DNA of 64,000 nt from Wenyingzhuangia sp. 2_MG-2023 (GCF_030548295.1 NZ_JAUOSB010000006.1:1-64000); one strand, 5' to 3'; shown: positions 7,673 through 17,514, numbered from the stretch's first letter. Program-made: numbers and translations. Notes: generated by a model from the letters alone, not told the origin.

Positions 7673-9205
7673 ATGAAACAGTTTTTTTGGATTACAATTT
7701 TAAGTATTCAATTGGGTTTTTCTCAAAATTATTTAGTAGAAAAATTACCTTCTAGAGTTCGTTTGTCTGGGGAATCTATCCATATGGATGGTGAACCTGA
7801 TATGGGTTTTTTAGGAATTGGATACGAAGTATTTGGTTTGGCTCAAAAATTTCCAAACTGGTATTTTGGAGTGAATACCTATTCAGCATTAACAGGAATG
7901 AGGTCTGGTTTTTTTGTGTTCGGAGTCTCTACAGGAATTCACAAACCGTTGTATAAAAACAAATTGTTTTACGATGCAGGATTGTTTTTAGGAGGAGGAG
8001 GAGGAAGTGCTGCTCCGGATGGAGGAGGTTTTATGGTAAGACCTCATTTGGATTTAGAAGCAAAAATTTCTAAGATAATGGCTATAAGATTAGGAATTAC
8101 TGGAGTTGATTTTTCTGACGGAGGTGCCATTACAAGTTTGCATGCCAACCTAGGCTTGACAATGGATGTTGATACCTATTTTTCTAGAAACACAAATTTT
8201 ATAAATGATAAAATTGTTCAAAAACCAAGTGGTTTTTACAAGTTAAACGCATCTATGTTGTCAACCACTTTGTTCAACTTTAGCAAAGGACCATTAAAAA
8301 CTACTGGGGCTAATTCAGCTGACTTTCCAGCTATTTCTTTAATTGGTTTTGAGTTGAATCGCTTTTTAACAGAACATTTGTATGCTACTGTAGAATTAGG
8401 AGGAGCTTACAAAGGTGGAGTTGATGGATTTATGATGTATTTGTCAGGATTGGGATACGAGCTTCCTTTTTTGAAAAATCATTTTGTTTTAGACTTTAGA
8501 GCATTGATTGGTGGTGCTGGTGGTGGTGCTGTTGAGTTTGGTGGTGGTTTGGCTACTCAGTTTGAGGTTGGTTTAGGTGTTCATATTAAAGATTATTTGT
8601 TAAAAGTAAATTTAGGAAAAACTTATGCTCCTAATGGAGAGTTTGAATCCAATCAAGTAGATATTTCCTTAGGAAGATCTTTTAAATTGTATAAAAACCA
8701 AAGCGATTTAAGAGAGGGTGTCGTTGCTGAAGAAGATGTCACTTTGGAAGAATTCAACTTTTCTACCTATAATAGAGCTTATGTTTCGGGATCTAAAAGA
8801 GACAAGTCAGGAAGGTTGTATGACAAGGTTTTTAATTTGATAGGTTTTGAAGTGGAAAAGAAATTCAACCAAAATTTAGGTTTGGTTGCAGCAACAGTAT
8901 GGGCTTACCAAGGAAATTATGGAGCGTATGCAGAAGGATGGTTGGGAATGCAATATTATATTCCGTTACACAAAACATGGAGTCTTAGCACCAAAGGGAT
9001 GATTGGAGCAGGTGGAGGTGGAGATATTAATCTGGGTAATGGTTTGGCTTTTCAATACGGTTTAGGTATTGAAAAGAAAGTCAACAAACGTTGTGGTATA
9101 TTTTTAAATGTAGGTCAAGTTAGACCTGTTCAAAATGGAAATTTCACACCCGTATTGGTAGATCTTGGATTGAAATTAAACATCAATCAATTGGTGAAAA
9201 ATTAA
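7673..9205 (+). CDS. Exported protein with three Gly-rich internal repeats (putative outer-membrane)
   Basis: I do not recognise a named family. The 510-aa protein starts with a signal peptide (MKQFFWITILSIQLGFSQ). Three similar segments follow at about 45-170, 220-342 and 385-505. Each has a Gly-rich centre (107-119, 279-292, 445-457) after a basic-aromatic turn, then alternating short beta-like strands. The second and third end with NG-F followed by V-D-(I/L)-(S/G)-L-G. The pattern of amphipathic strands suggests an outer-membrane or periplasmic beta structure. It follows dtd after 2 nt and may be co-transcribed. Its 3' end overlaps the convergent porin gene by 4 bases. Confidence 0.7.
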   Translation: MKQFFWITILSIQLGFSQNYLVEKLPSRVRLSGESIHMDGEPDMGFLGIGYEVFGLAQKFPNWYFGVNTYSALTGMRSGFFVFGVSTGIHKPLYKNKLFYDAGLFLGGGGGSAAPDGGGFMVRPHLDLEAKISKIMAIRLGITGVDFSDGGAITSLHANLGLTMDVDTYFSRNTNFINDKIVQKPSGFYKLNASMLSTTLFNFSKGPLKTTGANSADFPAISLIGFELNRFLTEHLYATVELGGAYKGGVDGFMMYLSGLGYELPFLKNHFVLDFRALIGGAGGGAVEFGGGLATQFEVGLGVHIKDYLLKVNLGKTYAPNGEFESNQVDISLGRSFKLYKNQSDLREGVVAEEDVTLEEFNFSTYNRAYVSGSKRDKSGRLYDKVFNLIGFEVEKKFNQNLGLVAATVWAYQGNYGAYAEGWLGMQYYIPLHKTWSLSTKGMIGAGGGGDINLGNGLAFQYGLGIEKKVNKRCGIFLNVGQVRPVQNGNFTPVLVDLGLKLNINQLVKN

Positions 9206-11271
9206 TTCCAAAAATTCCAAACAATTCCTAGTCTAATAGATAGATCTTTTGCAGGTTGGTTGCTTGTTGCAAAGTAATTTCTACCTGTGATAGCAGCAGT
9301 TACATTTTCTACTTTAAAATAAATACGCGTACGTCTTACTTCTCCGTTTACAAAAACATCAAACGTAGGGTAATCTCCTATTTGAGTATTGTTTTGTATG
9401 TAAAATTCGTTCAAAGCAGGATTGTAGTCGTTTGCGTAATATTTGCTAAAGTATTTAAATGTGAGTCCTATTTGAGCCAATAAAGGGTCTCCTTTAAAGA
9501 AATAACTTTGATAGTATAACGTATTTCTGGTCACAAATTCAGGCACTCTAAAAGCTTCTTCTCCTTGAGTTGTTTTCTGGTAAAGAATACTGTTGTTGAA
9601 TGCAAATTTCCCGAATTTTAGTTCACTGCTTAATTTTAGTTTTAAATAATCAATGGTTTGTGAGTATTGACTCGCCACACTATTGCTATTAAAATAAGCG
9701 TAATTTTTTATTTGATGTAAAAACAAATCAGCTCCTAACCATTTGGTTTTAATACTTCCGTAAAGTGTTCTGTATATTTCGTTGTCAAAATTCTGTTCCC
9801 AGTTTAAATTGCTAAAATTGGATTGATAAAAAGTAGTGTTGTTGTTGGGTGCTATAGATTTTAATTGAAAACCTGCTTTGGCAGAAACGTTGTTTTTTAG
9901 TTGAAAACCAGCATTTATATGCAAATTGCTTCCTAAATCTCCACCACTGATAATTTGTTGTGCGTAGGCATTTAAAAACACTCCTTTAAAGCGACTGTTC
10001 CAAGAACCTCCAAAAGAAGTATAATTGATGTTTTTCTCTTTAGATATTGCTTCAGTTTCATTTACAACTTTTGATGTTTCATAGACTTGAGCAATTGAGT
10101 TGAAAGCAGTAAAAATTTTAAAATTTCCTAAAATATATGGTGAGTTAAATTTTAGATAAATCTGATTTTCTGTAGTGTTGTATTCTGTTTTGTCTTTGGT
10201 GTCATCACTTTCTCTAGTTCCAAAAATACTAGAGTTATCATCAAAATATTCTGTGTCAGATGAGGTAAATTGATATTTCAATTTTTCGGTGCTGATAAAG
10301 TGACCTAGTTTTAAATTGGTCATGTTCAGATTCAAACTGTCTTTGGAGTTTAAAATTCGAAGTTCGTGTTCGTAATAAAAACGAGTAGATTTTAAATAAC
10401 TTTCAGAATCACTTAAGTTGACATCCACTCTACCTCTGGCACTAAAATCTGGATTGTCATTTTTAAATTCGGTAACAGAGCTTTCTGTAAGTCCTCCATT
10501 TTCTAAATTGTCAATTTTTTGAGAAATGATATGAGTTCTAAATTGATATCTTTTGGCTGTATTGTAGTAAGTGTAGGTTGTTCGGAAGTTTATATGACTG
10601 GCTCTAGCTCTTTGGTAGTCTCCTACAGATCTTAGTCCTTTGTATGCAATGGAGAAATTTTGATGTTTTCCAAAGTTCGTTGTGAAAATACTATTCAACA
10701 ACTGACCATCAAACCCAGACCTGTAAAACAGAATGGTTGTTGGCGTAGGAACATGGTAATATTCCATGTCTTCTAAGGCATAATAGTTATAAAGTTTGGC
10801 ATTAACTCCTAAAGTTGGAGTCAGCTTGTTGTTGATGAAATCGTAGGCTAGTTTGTTATAACCTTGTCCTTGATTGGCAAATTCTAGCCATTCAAAATCG
10901 TCTTTTTGAGTATAATTGTGTCTAAAATAATTGTCAATGTTTAAGGTTGTGTCTATCTGAATAGTATCATATGCTTGTGTAATGATTTTATAATCCACAT
11001 ACCTACCTCCATACATATTCCGAACACTGTCTAATGGAATTAGAGTTTTCTTTTTAGAGTTTTTAGGAATAATTGTGTCTTTTTGTATTACAATCCCTTT
11101 ATTTACTAAAAACAAGTTGTCTATCTCAGTGTTTTTTTCTGGAGAACTAGGAACTTTTTTTGTTGATTCTTTTAAAATTAGACTGTCTTGTTGTATTGAG
11201 GCAGCGTCCACTTGCGAAAACAAACTGTTGATCGACATAAAAAATATCCAAAGAAATAAAGGTTTTTTCAT
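9202..11271 (-). CDS. Putative porin (Porin_10-like)
   Basis: A 689-aa outer-membrane protein with an N-terminal signal peptide (MKKPLFLWIFFMSINSLFSQ), a Ser/Lys-rich linker to about residue 110, then long runs of alternating polar and aromatic residues. It ends in an aromatic-terminated strand (IRLGIVWNFWN), as beta-barrel proteins do. Length and composition fit the Bacteroidota putative porin family. A TACCTTTG -7 element lies on the minus strand at 11289-11296, 18 nt upstream of the start. The convergent gene overlaps its stop by 4 bases. The solute is unknown. Confidence 0.75.
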   Translation of the reverse strand: MKKPLFLWIFFMSINSLFSQVDAASIQQDSLILKESTKKVPSSPEKNTEIDNLFLVNKGIVIQKDTIIPKNSKKKTLIPLDSVRNMYGGRYVDYKIITQAYDTIQIDTTLNIDNYFRHNYTQKDDFEWLEFANQGQGYNKLAYDFINNKLTPTLGVNAKLYNYYALEDMEYYHVPTPTTILFYRSGFDGQLLNSIFTTNFGKHQNFSIAYKGLRSVGDYQRARASHINFRTTYTYYNTAKRYQFRTHIISQKIDNLENGGLTESSVTEFKNDNPDFSARGRVDVNLSDSESYLKSTRFYYEHELRILNSKDSLNLNMTNLKLGHFISTEKLKYQFTSSDTEYFDDNSSIFGTRESDDTKDKTEYNTTENQIYLKFNSPYILGNFKIFTAFNSIAQVYETSKVVNETEAISKEKNINYTSFGGSWNSRFKGVFLNAYAQQIISGGDLGSNLHINAGFQLKNNVSAKAGFQLKSIAPNNNTTFYQSNFSNLNWEQNFDNEIYRTLYGSIKTKWLGADLFLHQIKNYAYFNSNSVASQYSQTIDYLKLKLSSELKFGKFAFNNSILYQKTTQGEEAFRVPEFVTRNTLYYQSYFFKGDPLLAQIGLTFKYFSKYYANDYNPALNEFYIQNNTQIGDYPTFDVFVNGEVRRTRIYFKVENVTAAITGRNYFATSNQPAKDLSIRLGIVWNFWN

Positions 11272-11288
11272 ATTTTAAAATTGCTTAG

Positions 11289-11296
11289 CAAAGGTA
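11289..11296 (-). promoter_or_regulatory. -7 element upstream of the porin gene
   Basis: CAAAGGTA on the plus strand reads TACCTTTG on the minus strand, a TAnnTTTG match. No clear -33 element was found at the right distance. Confidence 0.4.
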
Positions 11297-11348
11297 ATTT
11301 TTTTAAACAAATAAGAATGATTAATATTGGTTACTCGAAACAATAAAT

Positions 11349-11951
11349 ATGCCTTTATTACATAATTTTTCAGGAAAATTGCTTGAAGCAGGTACAGATG
11401 AAGCCGGAAGAGGTTGTTTGGCAGGACCTGTTGTAGCTGCAGCTGTTATTTTACCTAAGGATTTTAAAAATCCTTTGTTAAATGATTCTAAGAAGTTAAC
11501 GGAAAAACAACGTAAACTATTGTTACCTATCATAGAAAGAGAGGCAATAAGTTTTGGGGTGTCATTTGTTTATCAGCAAGAAATTGATGAAATCAACATT
11601 TTACAAGCTTCCATCACAGCCATGCATAGAGCCATCGACGATTTAGAGACAATACCTGAATTTATTATTGTGGATGGAAACAAATTTAGGCCTTATCAAG
11701 AAATTCAAAGCGAAACAATTGTCAAAGGAGATGGGAAATATTTGTCTATTGCAGCTGCATCTGTATTGGCAAAAACCTATCGTGATTTGTACATGGAGAA
11801 AATCCATCTTGAATTTCCTCAATACAATTGGAAAAAAAACAAAGGTTATCCAACCAAAGAACACAGACAGGCCATTAGAGAAATAGGGAGTTGCAATCAC
11901 CATAGGCATACTTTTAAATTGTTGCCAGATGAGCAATTGAACTTGTTTTAG
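11349..11951 (+). CDS. rnhB: Ribonuclease HII
   Basis: A 200-aa RNase HII that cleaves RNA in RNA-DNA hybrids and at single embedded ribonucleotides. The catalytic DEAGRG with D17/E18 is followed by [10 protein letters not shown], then IIVDGNKF with the third acidic residue, and [14 protein letters not shown] with the fourth. Length is typical. It starts at ATG 11349, divergent from the porin gene. Confidence 0.96.
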   Translation: MPLLHNFSGKLLEAGTDEAGRGCLAGPVVAAAVILPKDFKNPLLNDSKKLTEKQRKLLLPIIEREAISFGVSFVYQQEIDEINILQASITAMHRAIDDLETIPEFIIVDGNKFRPYQEIQSETIVKGDGKYLSIAAASVLAKTYRDLYMEKIHLEFPQYNWKKNKGYPTKEHRQAIREIGSCNHHRHTFKLLPDEQLNLF

Positions 11952-11977
11952 ATTTACTGTTTTGTTTGGTATGAAGA

Positions 11978-12920
11978 TTGACTATACTGATTAAATTTAT
12001 TTTTGTGAAAGAGTATTTGAAACTTCAATTTAAATTGATAAACAGAAAGTTTAAAGATGCAGGCCTAGAACCATGGATGGCTTATGCTTTGCTACTCCTT
12101 ATTTTTATAGGAGCTTCTAATTTTTTGTTCTCCAAATTGCCTTATCCTAATTGGTCTTATTTAGTTATCGGTGGTTTATTTGTGTTAAAACTATCAGAAA
12201 AACATAGAAATGATTTTTTAAAACAAGTATTTAAGGATTATAGAAGCATAAGAGTTGTAGAAAATATTGGTTTGTCCATTCCTTTTGTTTCTTTTTTAGT
12301 TTATAAGACCTACTTTTTTACAGCCTTGTTTTTCTGCTTGTTATGTGTTTTATTCGCTTTTTATAAAGTTGAAAAAAAACATAGTTTCACTCTTGTTGCT
12401 CCTTTCACAAAAAGATTATATGAGTTTCAGGTTGGGGTTAGAAGATGGTTTTATCTCTATCCTATTTTGTATTATTTAACTTATATTTCTACAACTGTAG
12501 CAAATCCCAATTTAGCTATGGGTGCTCTATTAGCATTGTTTGGAGTAAGTATTATGTATTATTTAAAACCTGAAAATGAATATTTTGTTTGGAATTATAA
12601 TTTAAGTCCTAAAGCTTTCTTAAGATATAAAATAATAACAGCCATTACTTATACCACCATTTTATGTCTGCCAATGTTTTTCATTTTTATATTCTTCAGA
12701 ACTTTTTCTGTTTGCTAATTTTTATGTGATTGGATGTCTTTACCTAGCTACAGCAATTTTAATGAAATACAGTGGTTCTTTTTCTTTAGAAATATCAATT
12801 CCTCAGTTTATTATATACGCTTTGATGTTTTGGTTTCCGCCGTTTATTCTATTTGTAGCTCCTTATTTTTATATCAAATCCCTAAAACAACTAAAAACAA
12901 TATTGCATGTTGAAAATTGA
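11978..12920 (+). pseudogene. ABC transporter permease, split by a frameshift
   Basis: Two overlapping frames look like one membrane protein. The first (11978 or GTG 12005 to 12718) holds about six hydrophobic segments and stops after FFRTFSVC. The second frame is open upstream of its GTG at 12726 and would read SELFLFANFYVIGCLYLATA, continuing the hydrophobic pattern to 12920. Rejoining needs a +1 shift, that is one extra base, near 12676-12697, where two T-runs of five lie. The next gene, the ATPase, overlaps the second part by 14 nt, as expected for an intact permease-ATPase pair. It may be a true pseudogene, a phase-variable or slipping site, or a base-call error. Confidence 0.65.
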
Positions 12921-13584
12921 AAAGCTAAGTAAGTCTTATGGTAAAAAACAAGTATTGAATTCCGTTAACTTGAATTTAGAAACAGGAAAAGTTTATGGAA
13001 TTGTTGGTCAAAACGGAGCGGGTAAAACAACTTTGTTTAGATGTATTTCGGGATTAGAAAATTATGAAGGAGAGATAAAGTCAGAGTTACATCCCCTAAA
13101 AGATCATTTAGGACTATTGTTTACAGACCCTTATTTCTTTTCTAAAATTACAGGAAAAGAATACATTCAGTTGTTGTTACAAGGAAGAAAAGTAAAATGT
13201 AATGATATAGAGCAAAATAATATTTTTGACTTGCCATTGAACCAATATGCAGAGAGTTACTCTACAGGAATGAAAAAGAAACTAGCTTTAACAGCCATTT
13301 TATTACAAGAAAATGATTTTTTTATTTTAGATGAACCTTTTAATGGAGTTGATATTCAGAGTAATTTTATGATTGTTGAAGTGATTAAAAAAATTAAAAA
13401 TTCAGGGAAAACGATATTGATGTCCTCGCATATTTTCTCAACATTAAAAGAAGTATGTGATGAAATTCATGTTTTGGAAAAGGGAACGTTTGTTAAATCT
13501 TATGAAAAAAATGAGTTTTCGTTATTGGAAAAAGAAATGAATAGTTTTGTGTTTGGAAACAAATTAGATTCGTTAAAGTTTTAA
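12907..13584 (+). CDS. ABC transporter ATP-binding protein
   Basis: A 225-aa ATPase with Walker A GQNGAGKTT (34-42), signature YSTGMKKKLAL, Walker B FFILDEPFNGVD and the switch His in MSSHIF. It is a short ABC-2-type exporter ATPase and presumably works with the membrane protein just upstream, which it overlaps by 14 nt. The substrate is unknown. If the permease frameshift is real, this ATPase has lost its own partner. Its 3' end overlaps the convergent lipB stop by 4 bases. Confidence 0.9.
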   Translation: MLKIEKLSKSYGKKQVLNSVNLNLETGKVYGIVGQNGAGKTTLFRCISGLENYEGEIKSELHPLKDHLGLLFTDPYFFSKITGKEYIQLLLQGRKVKCNDIEQNNIFDLPLNQYAESYSTGMKKKLALTAILLQENDFFILDEPFNGVDIQSNFMIVEVIKKIKNSGKTILMSSHIFSTLKEVCDEIHVLEKGTFVKSYEKNEFSLLEKEMNSFVFGNKLDSLKF

Positions 13585-14288
13585 ATCAATTCCCACTCAA
13601 AAAGTGTTGTCAAGTGTTTTAACAATTTAGTTTGAACTTCTTCAAAATCTAATTTTTTACCCAATTCAGCTTCCATAGAAGTCACGGCTTTGCCTTTAAT
13701 TCCACAAGGAATGATATTGTCAAAATAACCTAAATCTACATTTACGTTCAATGCAAAACCATGCATGGTAACCCAGCGACTGCTACGAACGCCCAAAGCA
13801 CATATTTTACGAGCAAATGGAGTTCCAACATCCAACCAAACACCAGTTTCTCCTTTACTTCTCTCAGATTTAATTCCGTAATCTTCCAAAGTTAAAATAA
13901 CAGCTTCTTCTAAAAAACGAAGGTACTTGTGAATGTCTGTAAAAAAATTATCCAAATCTAAAATAGGATAGCCTACAATCTGACCTGGACCGTGATACGT
14001 AATATCTCCACCTCTGTTACTTTTGTAAAAGGTAGCTCCTTTTTCAGTCAGTTGTTTTTCACTTAACAATAAGTTAGACAAGTCTCCACTTTTACCCAAT
14101 GTGTAAACGTGCGGGTGTTCTACAAACAACAAATGGTTCTGTGTAGGGGTTTGGGTATCATTTTTACGATTGTCCATTTTTGTCTGAATAATCGCCTGAA
14201 ACAATTGATCTTGATAATCCCAAGTTTCTTTGTAATGCTTGGTTCCTATATTTTGATAAAGGACCTTTTTATTTAAATGTGACTTCAA
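13581..14288 (-). CDS. lipB: Octanoyltransferase (lipoate biosynthesis)
   Basis: A 235-aa enzyme that transfers octanoyl from acyl-ACP to lipoyl domains, for example those of pyruvate dehydrogenase. The signature RGGDITYHGPGQ (92-103), the catalytic Cys in IIPCGIKGKAV (C195) and the acyl-binding Lys in RKICALG (K161) are all present. No ATG is available in frame. The likely start is TTG at 14288, which overlaps the upstream lipoprotein gene by 20 nt and suggests translational coupling. Confidence 0.94.
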   Translation of the reverse strand: MKSHLNKKVLYQNIGTKHYKETWDYQDQLFQAIIQTKMDNRKNDTQTPTQNHLLFVEHPHVYTLGKSGDLSNLLLSEKQLTEKGATFYKSNRGGDITYHGPGQIVGYPILDLDNFFTDIHKYLRFLEEAVILTLEDYGIKSERSKGETGVWLDVGTPFARKICALGVRSSRWVTMHGFALNVNVDLGYFDNIIPCGIKGKAVTSMEAELGKKLDFEEVQTKLLKHLTTLFEWELI

Positions 14289-15006
14289 ATTCTAATAAAT
14301 ATGGGTTTGAAACAAGAGTGTCCATTGGATATTTAATTTCCAATGTTTTTTTGTCTTCGGATATAAATGCGTTTGTAAGAGTACTATTTTTGATTTTATT
14401 TTCAAAATGATATACAAGTCGGTAATTAGATTGAATGTAAATCATTTTCCCTTGTTCTATGGATTTTTGATAGAGGGACTCATCTTCTTTAGACAATTTT
14501 TTTTCAATCACAAATCTCCTGATTTTTTTCTTATTCAACTCATATCCTATTTGATATTTTATGGGTGTTTTAGGTTTTGAACTGTTTTTGTATAAAGAAC
14601 CTGCTGTTTGAAACAAGTTTTGTAGATCTTGCACCTGATTGATATTTTCAAAACTATTGTTTAGTGAGAAAAGACTATTGTTTTCCGAAGGGTCTACATA
14701 TATCTTTAGGGTGAAGTTTTTTAGTGCATTGATGATTTTTTGGTCATCAGGATCTAACTTTTTGATACTGTCTTTTGCTTTGTTGATGATGTCTTTGAAA
14801 TAGATAAGCGTATCTACTTTTTTTTCAACAGCATTGCTAGTGTTTTTATGGTCTCCAATATTCCCCATTGCAGCTAACATTTTACCACTATCTACCTCAA
14901 AAAGAAGGGTTCCTTTTCCATTTTTTTTAAGATATAATTCTTCTTTAAATTCACATCCTGTAAGGAAAAAAGAAAAGCTAAGTACTAGTAAAATTTTCCT
15001 CATCAA
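14269..15006 (-). CDS. Putative lipoprotein of unknown function
   Basis: A 245-aa protein with a lipoprotein signal peptide and lipobox (FFLTGC, Cys about 18), then CEFKEELYLKKNGKGTLLFEVDSG, a beta-rich opening. The remainder is soluble and rich in Lys and Asn. I do not recognise the family. It overlaps lipB by 20 nt and lies divergent from gldA. Confidence 0.75.
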   Translation of the reverse strand: MMRKILLVLSFSFFLTGCEFKEELYLKKNGKGTLLFEVDSGKMLAAMGNIGDHKNTSNAVEKKVDTLIYFKDIINKAKDSIKKLDPDDQKIINALKNFTLKIYVDPSENNSLFSLNNSFENINQVQDLQNLFQTAGSLYKNSSKPKTPIKYQIGYELNKKKIRRFVIEKKLSKEDESLYQKSIEQGKMIYIQSNYRLVYHFENKIKNSTLTNAFISEDKKTLEIKYPMDTLVSNPYLLEFEVTFK

Positions 15007-15070
15007 AGTATCTTTTTTGTAGGATTAAAAGTAGTAAAAGAATGTTTAAATTAGCCTAAAATTTTCTTGG

Positions 15071-15964
15071 ATGTCTATCAAAGTAGTGAATGTTTCAAAG
15101 ACGTATAAAAATCAAACAGCAGTAAATGCATTGAGTTTTGAAATTAACAAAGGTGAGATTGTAGGTTTTTTAGGCCCGAATGGTGCTGGAAAATCTACAA
15201 CCATGAAAATGTTAATGGGTTACATTTGCCCTACAGAAGGAGAGTTGTTCATCTGTGGAACAAAAGTATTGTCAGATAAAAATACAACGAATAAGAATAT
15301 TGGTTATTTGCCAGAACACAATCCGTTGTACAAAGAAATGTTTGTAAAAGAATACTTAGGTTTTGTAGCTCAAATACATGGTGTAGACAAACATCAGGTA
15401 GAACTAGTTATAAAACAGACAGGTTTGACACCAGAAGCTTCTAAAAAAATACATCAACTGTCAAAGGGATATCAACAGAGAGTTGGTTTGGCAGCTGCCT
15501 TAATCCACAATCCAGAAGTGTTGATTTTAGACGAGCCCACCACAGGATTGGATCCAAATCAATTGATTGAAATACGAGAACTAATCAAAGAAATTGGAAA
15601 GAAAAAAACAGTCTTATTTTCTACACATATTATGCAAGAGGTAGAAGCAGTTTGCGATAGGGTAATTATTATCAATAACGGAGATTTAAAAGTAGATGCA
15701 AAGTTGTCTGAGTTGAAAGCTGGTCAGCTACAAACAATTCAGGTTACATTTGATTTTAAGATAGAAGAACAGTTTGTCAGCAGGATAAAAGAGTTGAAGT
15801 CCTACAACAATTATCACGATAATGATTGGGAATTTGTGTTTGATACAGAAGAAGACAAACGTTCAGATATTTTTGATTTTGCACAAGAACAAGGCTTGAA
15901 AATCTTACAAATGAACACCAAAAACAAAACTTTAGAAGCTTTGTTTAAGGAAGTAACTCAATAA
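15071..15964 (+). CDS. gldA: Gliding motility-associated ABC transporter ATPase GldA
   Basis: A 297-aa ABC ATPase with Walker A GPNGAGKST (about 35-43), signature LSKGYQQRVGLAAAL, Walker B VLILDEPTTGLDPNQ and switch His in FSTHIM. A C-terminal extension of about 80 residues is typical of GldA-like proteins. In Flavobacterium, GldA works with GldF and GldG; neither is in this window, so the assignment rests on overall similarity and length (297 versus about 298 aa). Confidence 0.8.
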   Translation: MSIKVVNVSKTYKNQTAVNALSFEINKGEIVGFLGPNGAGKSTTMKMLMGYICPTEGELFICGTKVLSDKNTTNKNIGYLPEHNPLYKEMFVKEYLGFVAQIHGVDKHQVELVIKQTGLTPEASKKIHQLSKGYQQRVGLAAALIHNPEVLILDEPTTGLDPNQLIEIRELIKEIGKKKTVLFSTHIMQEVEAVCDRVIIINNGDLKVDAKLSELKAGQLQTIQVTFDFKIEEQFVSRIKELKSYNNYHDNDWEFVFDTEEDKRSDIFDFAQEQGLKILQMNTKNKTLEALFKEVTQ

Positions 15965-16321
15965 CTATTTGATAATTTCCAAGCTAAATGGATATCGATA
16001 CAATTGTCCGTTGTAAGCTGCAAGTGTTGCAATTACAATAAAGTAAATGTATAAAAAGCCAAAGATTATAGCTAGCGGAATTACAACAATTGCTCCAAGA
16101 CCAATGGTTAGAAAAACAAATAATGCGGCTACTGCACCTAAAATTAAAATAGAGAGTTGAAAATTTAAAGCAGCTTTGCCATGTTCTCGTATAAAATAAC
16201 TTTCATCTTTTTTTAACAACCATATAATAAGAGGGATAATGATTGGAAAAGTTCCGTTTAAAAATCCTGAGAGATGTAAAATCATGGCTAGAATTTTTTC
16301 TGTTTTGGTGTCTATGTACAT
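15965..16321 (-). CDS. DUF4870 family membrane protein
   Basis: A small inner-membrane protein of 118 aa with about three to four hydrophobic segments. It carries the DUF4870 pattern: MILHLSGFLN, then PIIIPLIIWLLKKDESYFIREHGKAALNFQLS, then a long hydrophobic pair. Function is unknown. It is convergent with gldA with no gap and divergent from the DUF4442 gene. Confidence 0.88.
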   Translation of the reverse strand: MYIDTKTEKILAMILHLSGFLNGTFPIIIPLIIWLLKKDESYFIREHGKAALNFQLSILILGAVAALFVFLTIGLGAIVVIPLAIIFGFLYIYFIVIATLAAYNGQLYRYPFSLEIIK

Positions 16322-16372
16322 GGTTAAAGTATTGAATTTTTATGTATCTTATTGAGTGCAAATAAAATTACA

Positions 16373-16828
16373 ATGAAACTTACTGCTAAACAACTAAATA
16401 GATTTTTAATCGTAAAACTTCCTTCTGCTTATTTATGTGGAGTTAGGGTTGATTTGTTAGATCAAGATACATGCAAAACAGTGGTCAAATACAAATGGAT
16501 GAATCAGAATCCTTTCAAATCTATTTATTTTGCTGTTTTGGCAATGGCTGCAGAACTTTCTACAGGGGCGTTAGTGCTGAAAAAAACATCTGAAACGGAT
16601 GTGAAATTTTCAACATTAGTAATAGGGATGAATGCAAATTTTTATAAAAAAGCTGTGGGAAGAATAACTTTTACTTGTGAAAATGAAAGATTAGATGAAT
16701 ATGTAGGTACTGCCATTCAGACCCAAGAAGGAACTGCCTTTAGCATGTCTACAACAGGTGTAGATGAATTGGGAGATGCTGTAGCTGTGTTTGAATTTCA
16801 ATGGAGTATCAAAATCAAAACTACTTAG
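16373..16828 (+). CDS. DUF4442 hotdog-fold protein (putative thioesterase)
   Basis: A 151-aa protein resembling the DUF4442 group of hotdog-fold, PaaI-like proteins. It has KYKWMNQNPFKSIYFAVLAMAAELSTGALVL, where the family keeps an N-P-F and a long AELSTG helix, then a conserved beta sheet. ATG 16373 (MKLTAKQLN) was preferred over an in-frame TTG at 16352. The substrate is unknown. The stop overlaps the convergent lipoprotein gene by 8 nt. Confidence 0.8.
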   Translation: MKLTAKQLNRFLIVKLPSAYLCGVRVDLLDQDTCKTVVKYKWMNQNPFKSIYFAVLAMAAELSTGALVLKKTSETDVKFSTLVIGMNANFYKKAVGRITFTCENERLDEYVGTAIQTQEGTAFSMSTTGVDELGDAVAVFEFQWSIKIKTT

Positions 16829-17507
16829 TTTCAAGTGTGCTTTTTAACAAGATTCCATACTTGCTTTTTTTCATACTTTCACTTAATTCATTGTAGATTT
16901 TTTGTTTCAATTGAGGTGCTGCCTGATCCATTTTCGCATAAGCTATGTAAGGACCAATTTCATTGTCTTTGTTAATAATTGCGTAATTTGCAGAGAATAA
17001 ATACATTCTTTTCAAGTTTCTAAGACGTTTGTTTTCTATCTCTTCTACAGCAGCAAAATCATTGTGTTTTTGAGATTCAAACTTATTTTTAATCAAATCA
17101 AGATTTTCATCTTGGAATCTTTTGATGTAATCTTGATAATTTTCTAACAATTCTTGAAGTTTAGATCCTGAAATTTTAGCATTGGCATAAAATGCATCTA
17201 TATTGGTTTGAATATTTATGATACCATGTTCTCCAAAAAAATAAAGTTGTTTGGTTCTAGATTTGTTAACAGAAAGTATAAACATTTCTGGTTCTTTAAT
17301 GTTTTTAGCAAACTGAAAAGTTTCTGTACCGTTATCTAGATGAATAGAATCAACTACAATTAATTTAAGACTGTCTATTTTTTCTAAATAAATAGTTCCT
17401 TTTTTCAATCCTGTTATTTTTCCATTCACAATAAAGTTTTTATCGGAGTTGGAATTAGAACAGTTAAAAAGAGTAATGACTAGAATTAAAGAAATAAATT
17501 GTTTCAT
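16821..17507 (-). CDS. DUF4369-like lipoprotein
   Basis: A 228-aa lipoprotein. The signal peptide ends in the lipobox LFNC. The next section, NFIVNGKITGLKKGTIYLEKIDS, matches the opening strand pattern of DUF4369 domains, which in larger Bacteroidota proteins precede a thioredoxin domain; none follows here. The rest is helical and charged. ATG 17507 (MKQFISLIL) was chosen because an upstream in-frame start at 17555 would put non-signal sequence ahead of a clean signal peptide and overlap a terminator. Confidence 0.8.
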   Translation of the reverse strand: MKQFISLILVITLFNCSNSNSDKNFIVNGKITGLKKGTIYLEKIDSLKLIVVDSIHLDNGTETFQFAKNIKEPEMFILSVNKSRTKQLYFFGEHGIINIQTNIDAFYANAKISGSKLQELLENYQDYIKRFQDENLDLIKNKFESQKHNDFAAVEEIENKRLRNLKRMYLFSANYAIINKDNEIGPYIAYAKMDQAAPQLKQKIYNELSESMKKSKYGILLKSTLETK

Positions 17508-17514
17508 GTTGTTT

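Noticed and set aside
12726-12920. Independent 64-aa membrane protein gene
   Set aside because: It starts at a GTG, the frame stays open upstream, and its hydrophobic pattern continues the preceding permease, so it is read as the second half of a frameshifted gene.
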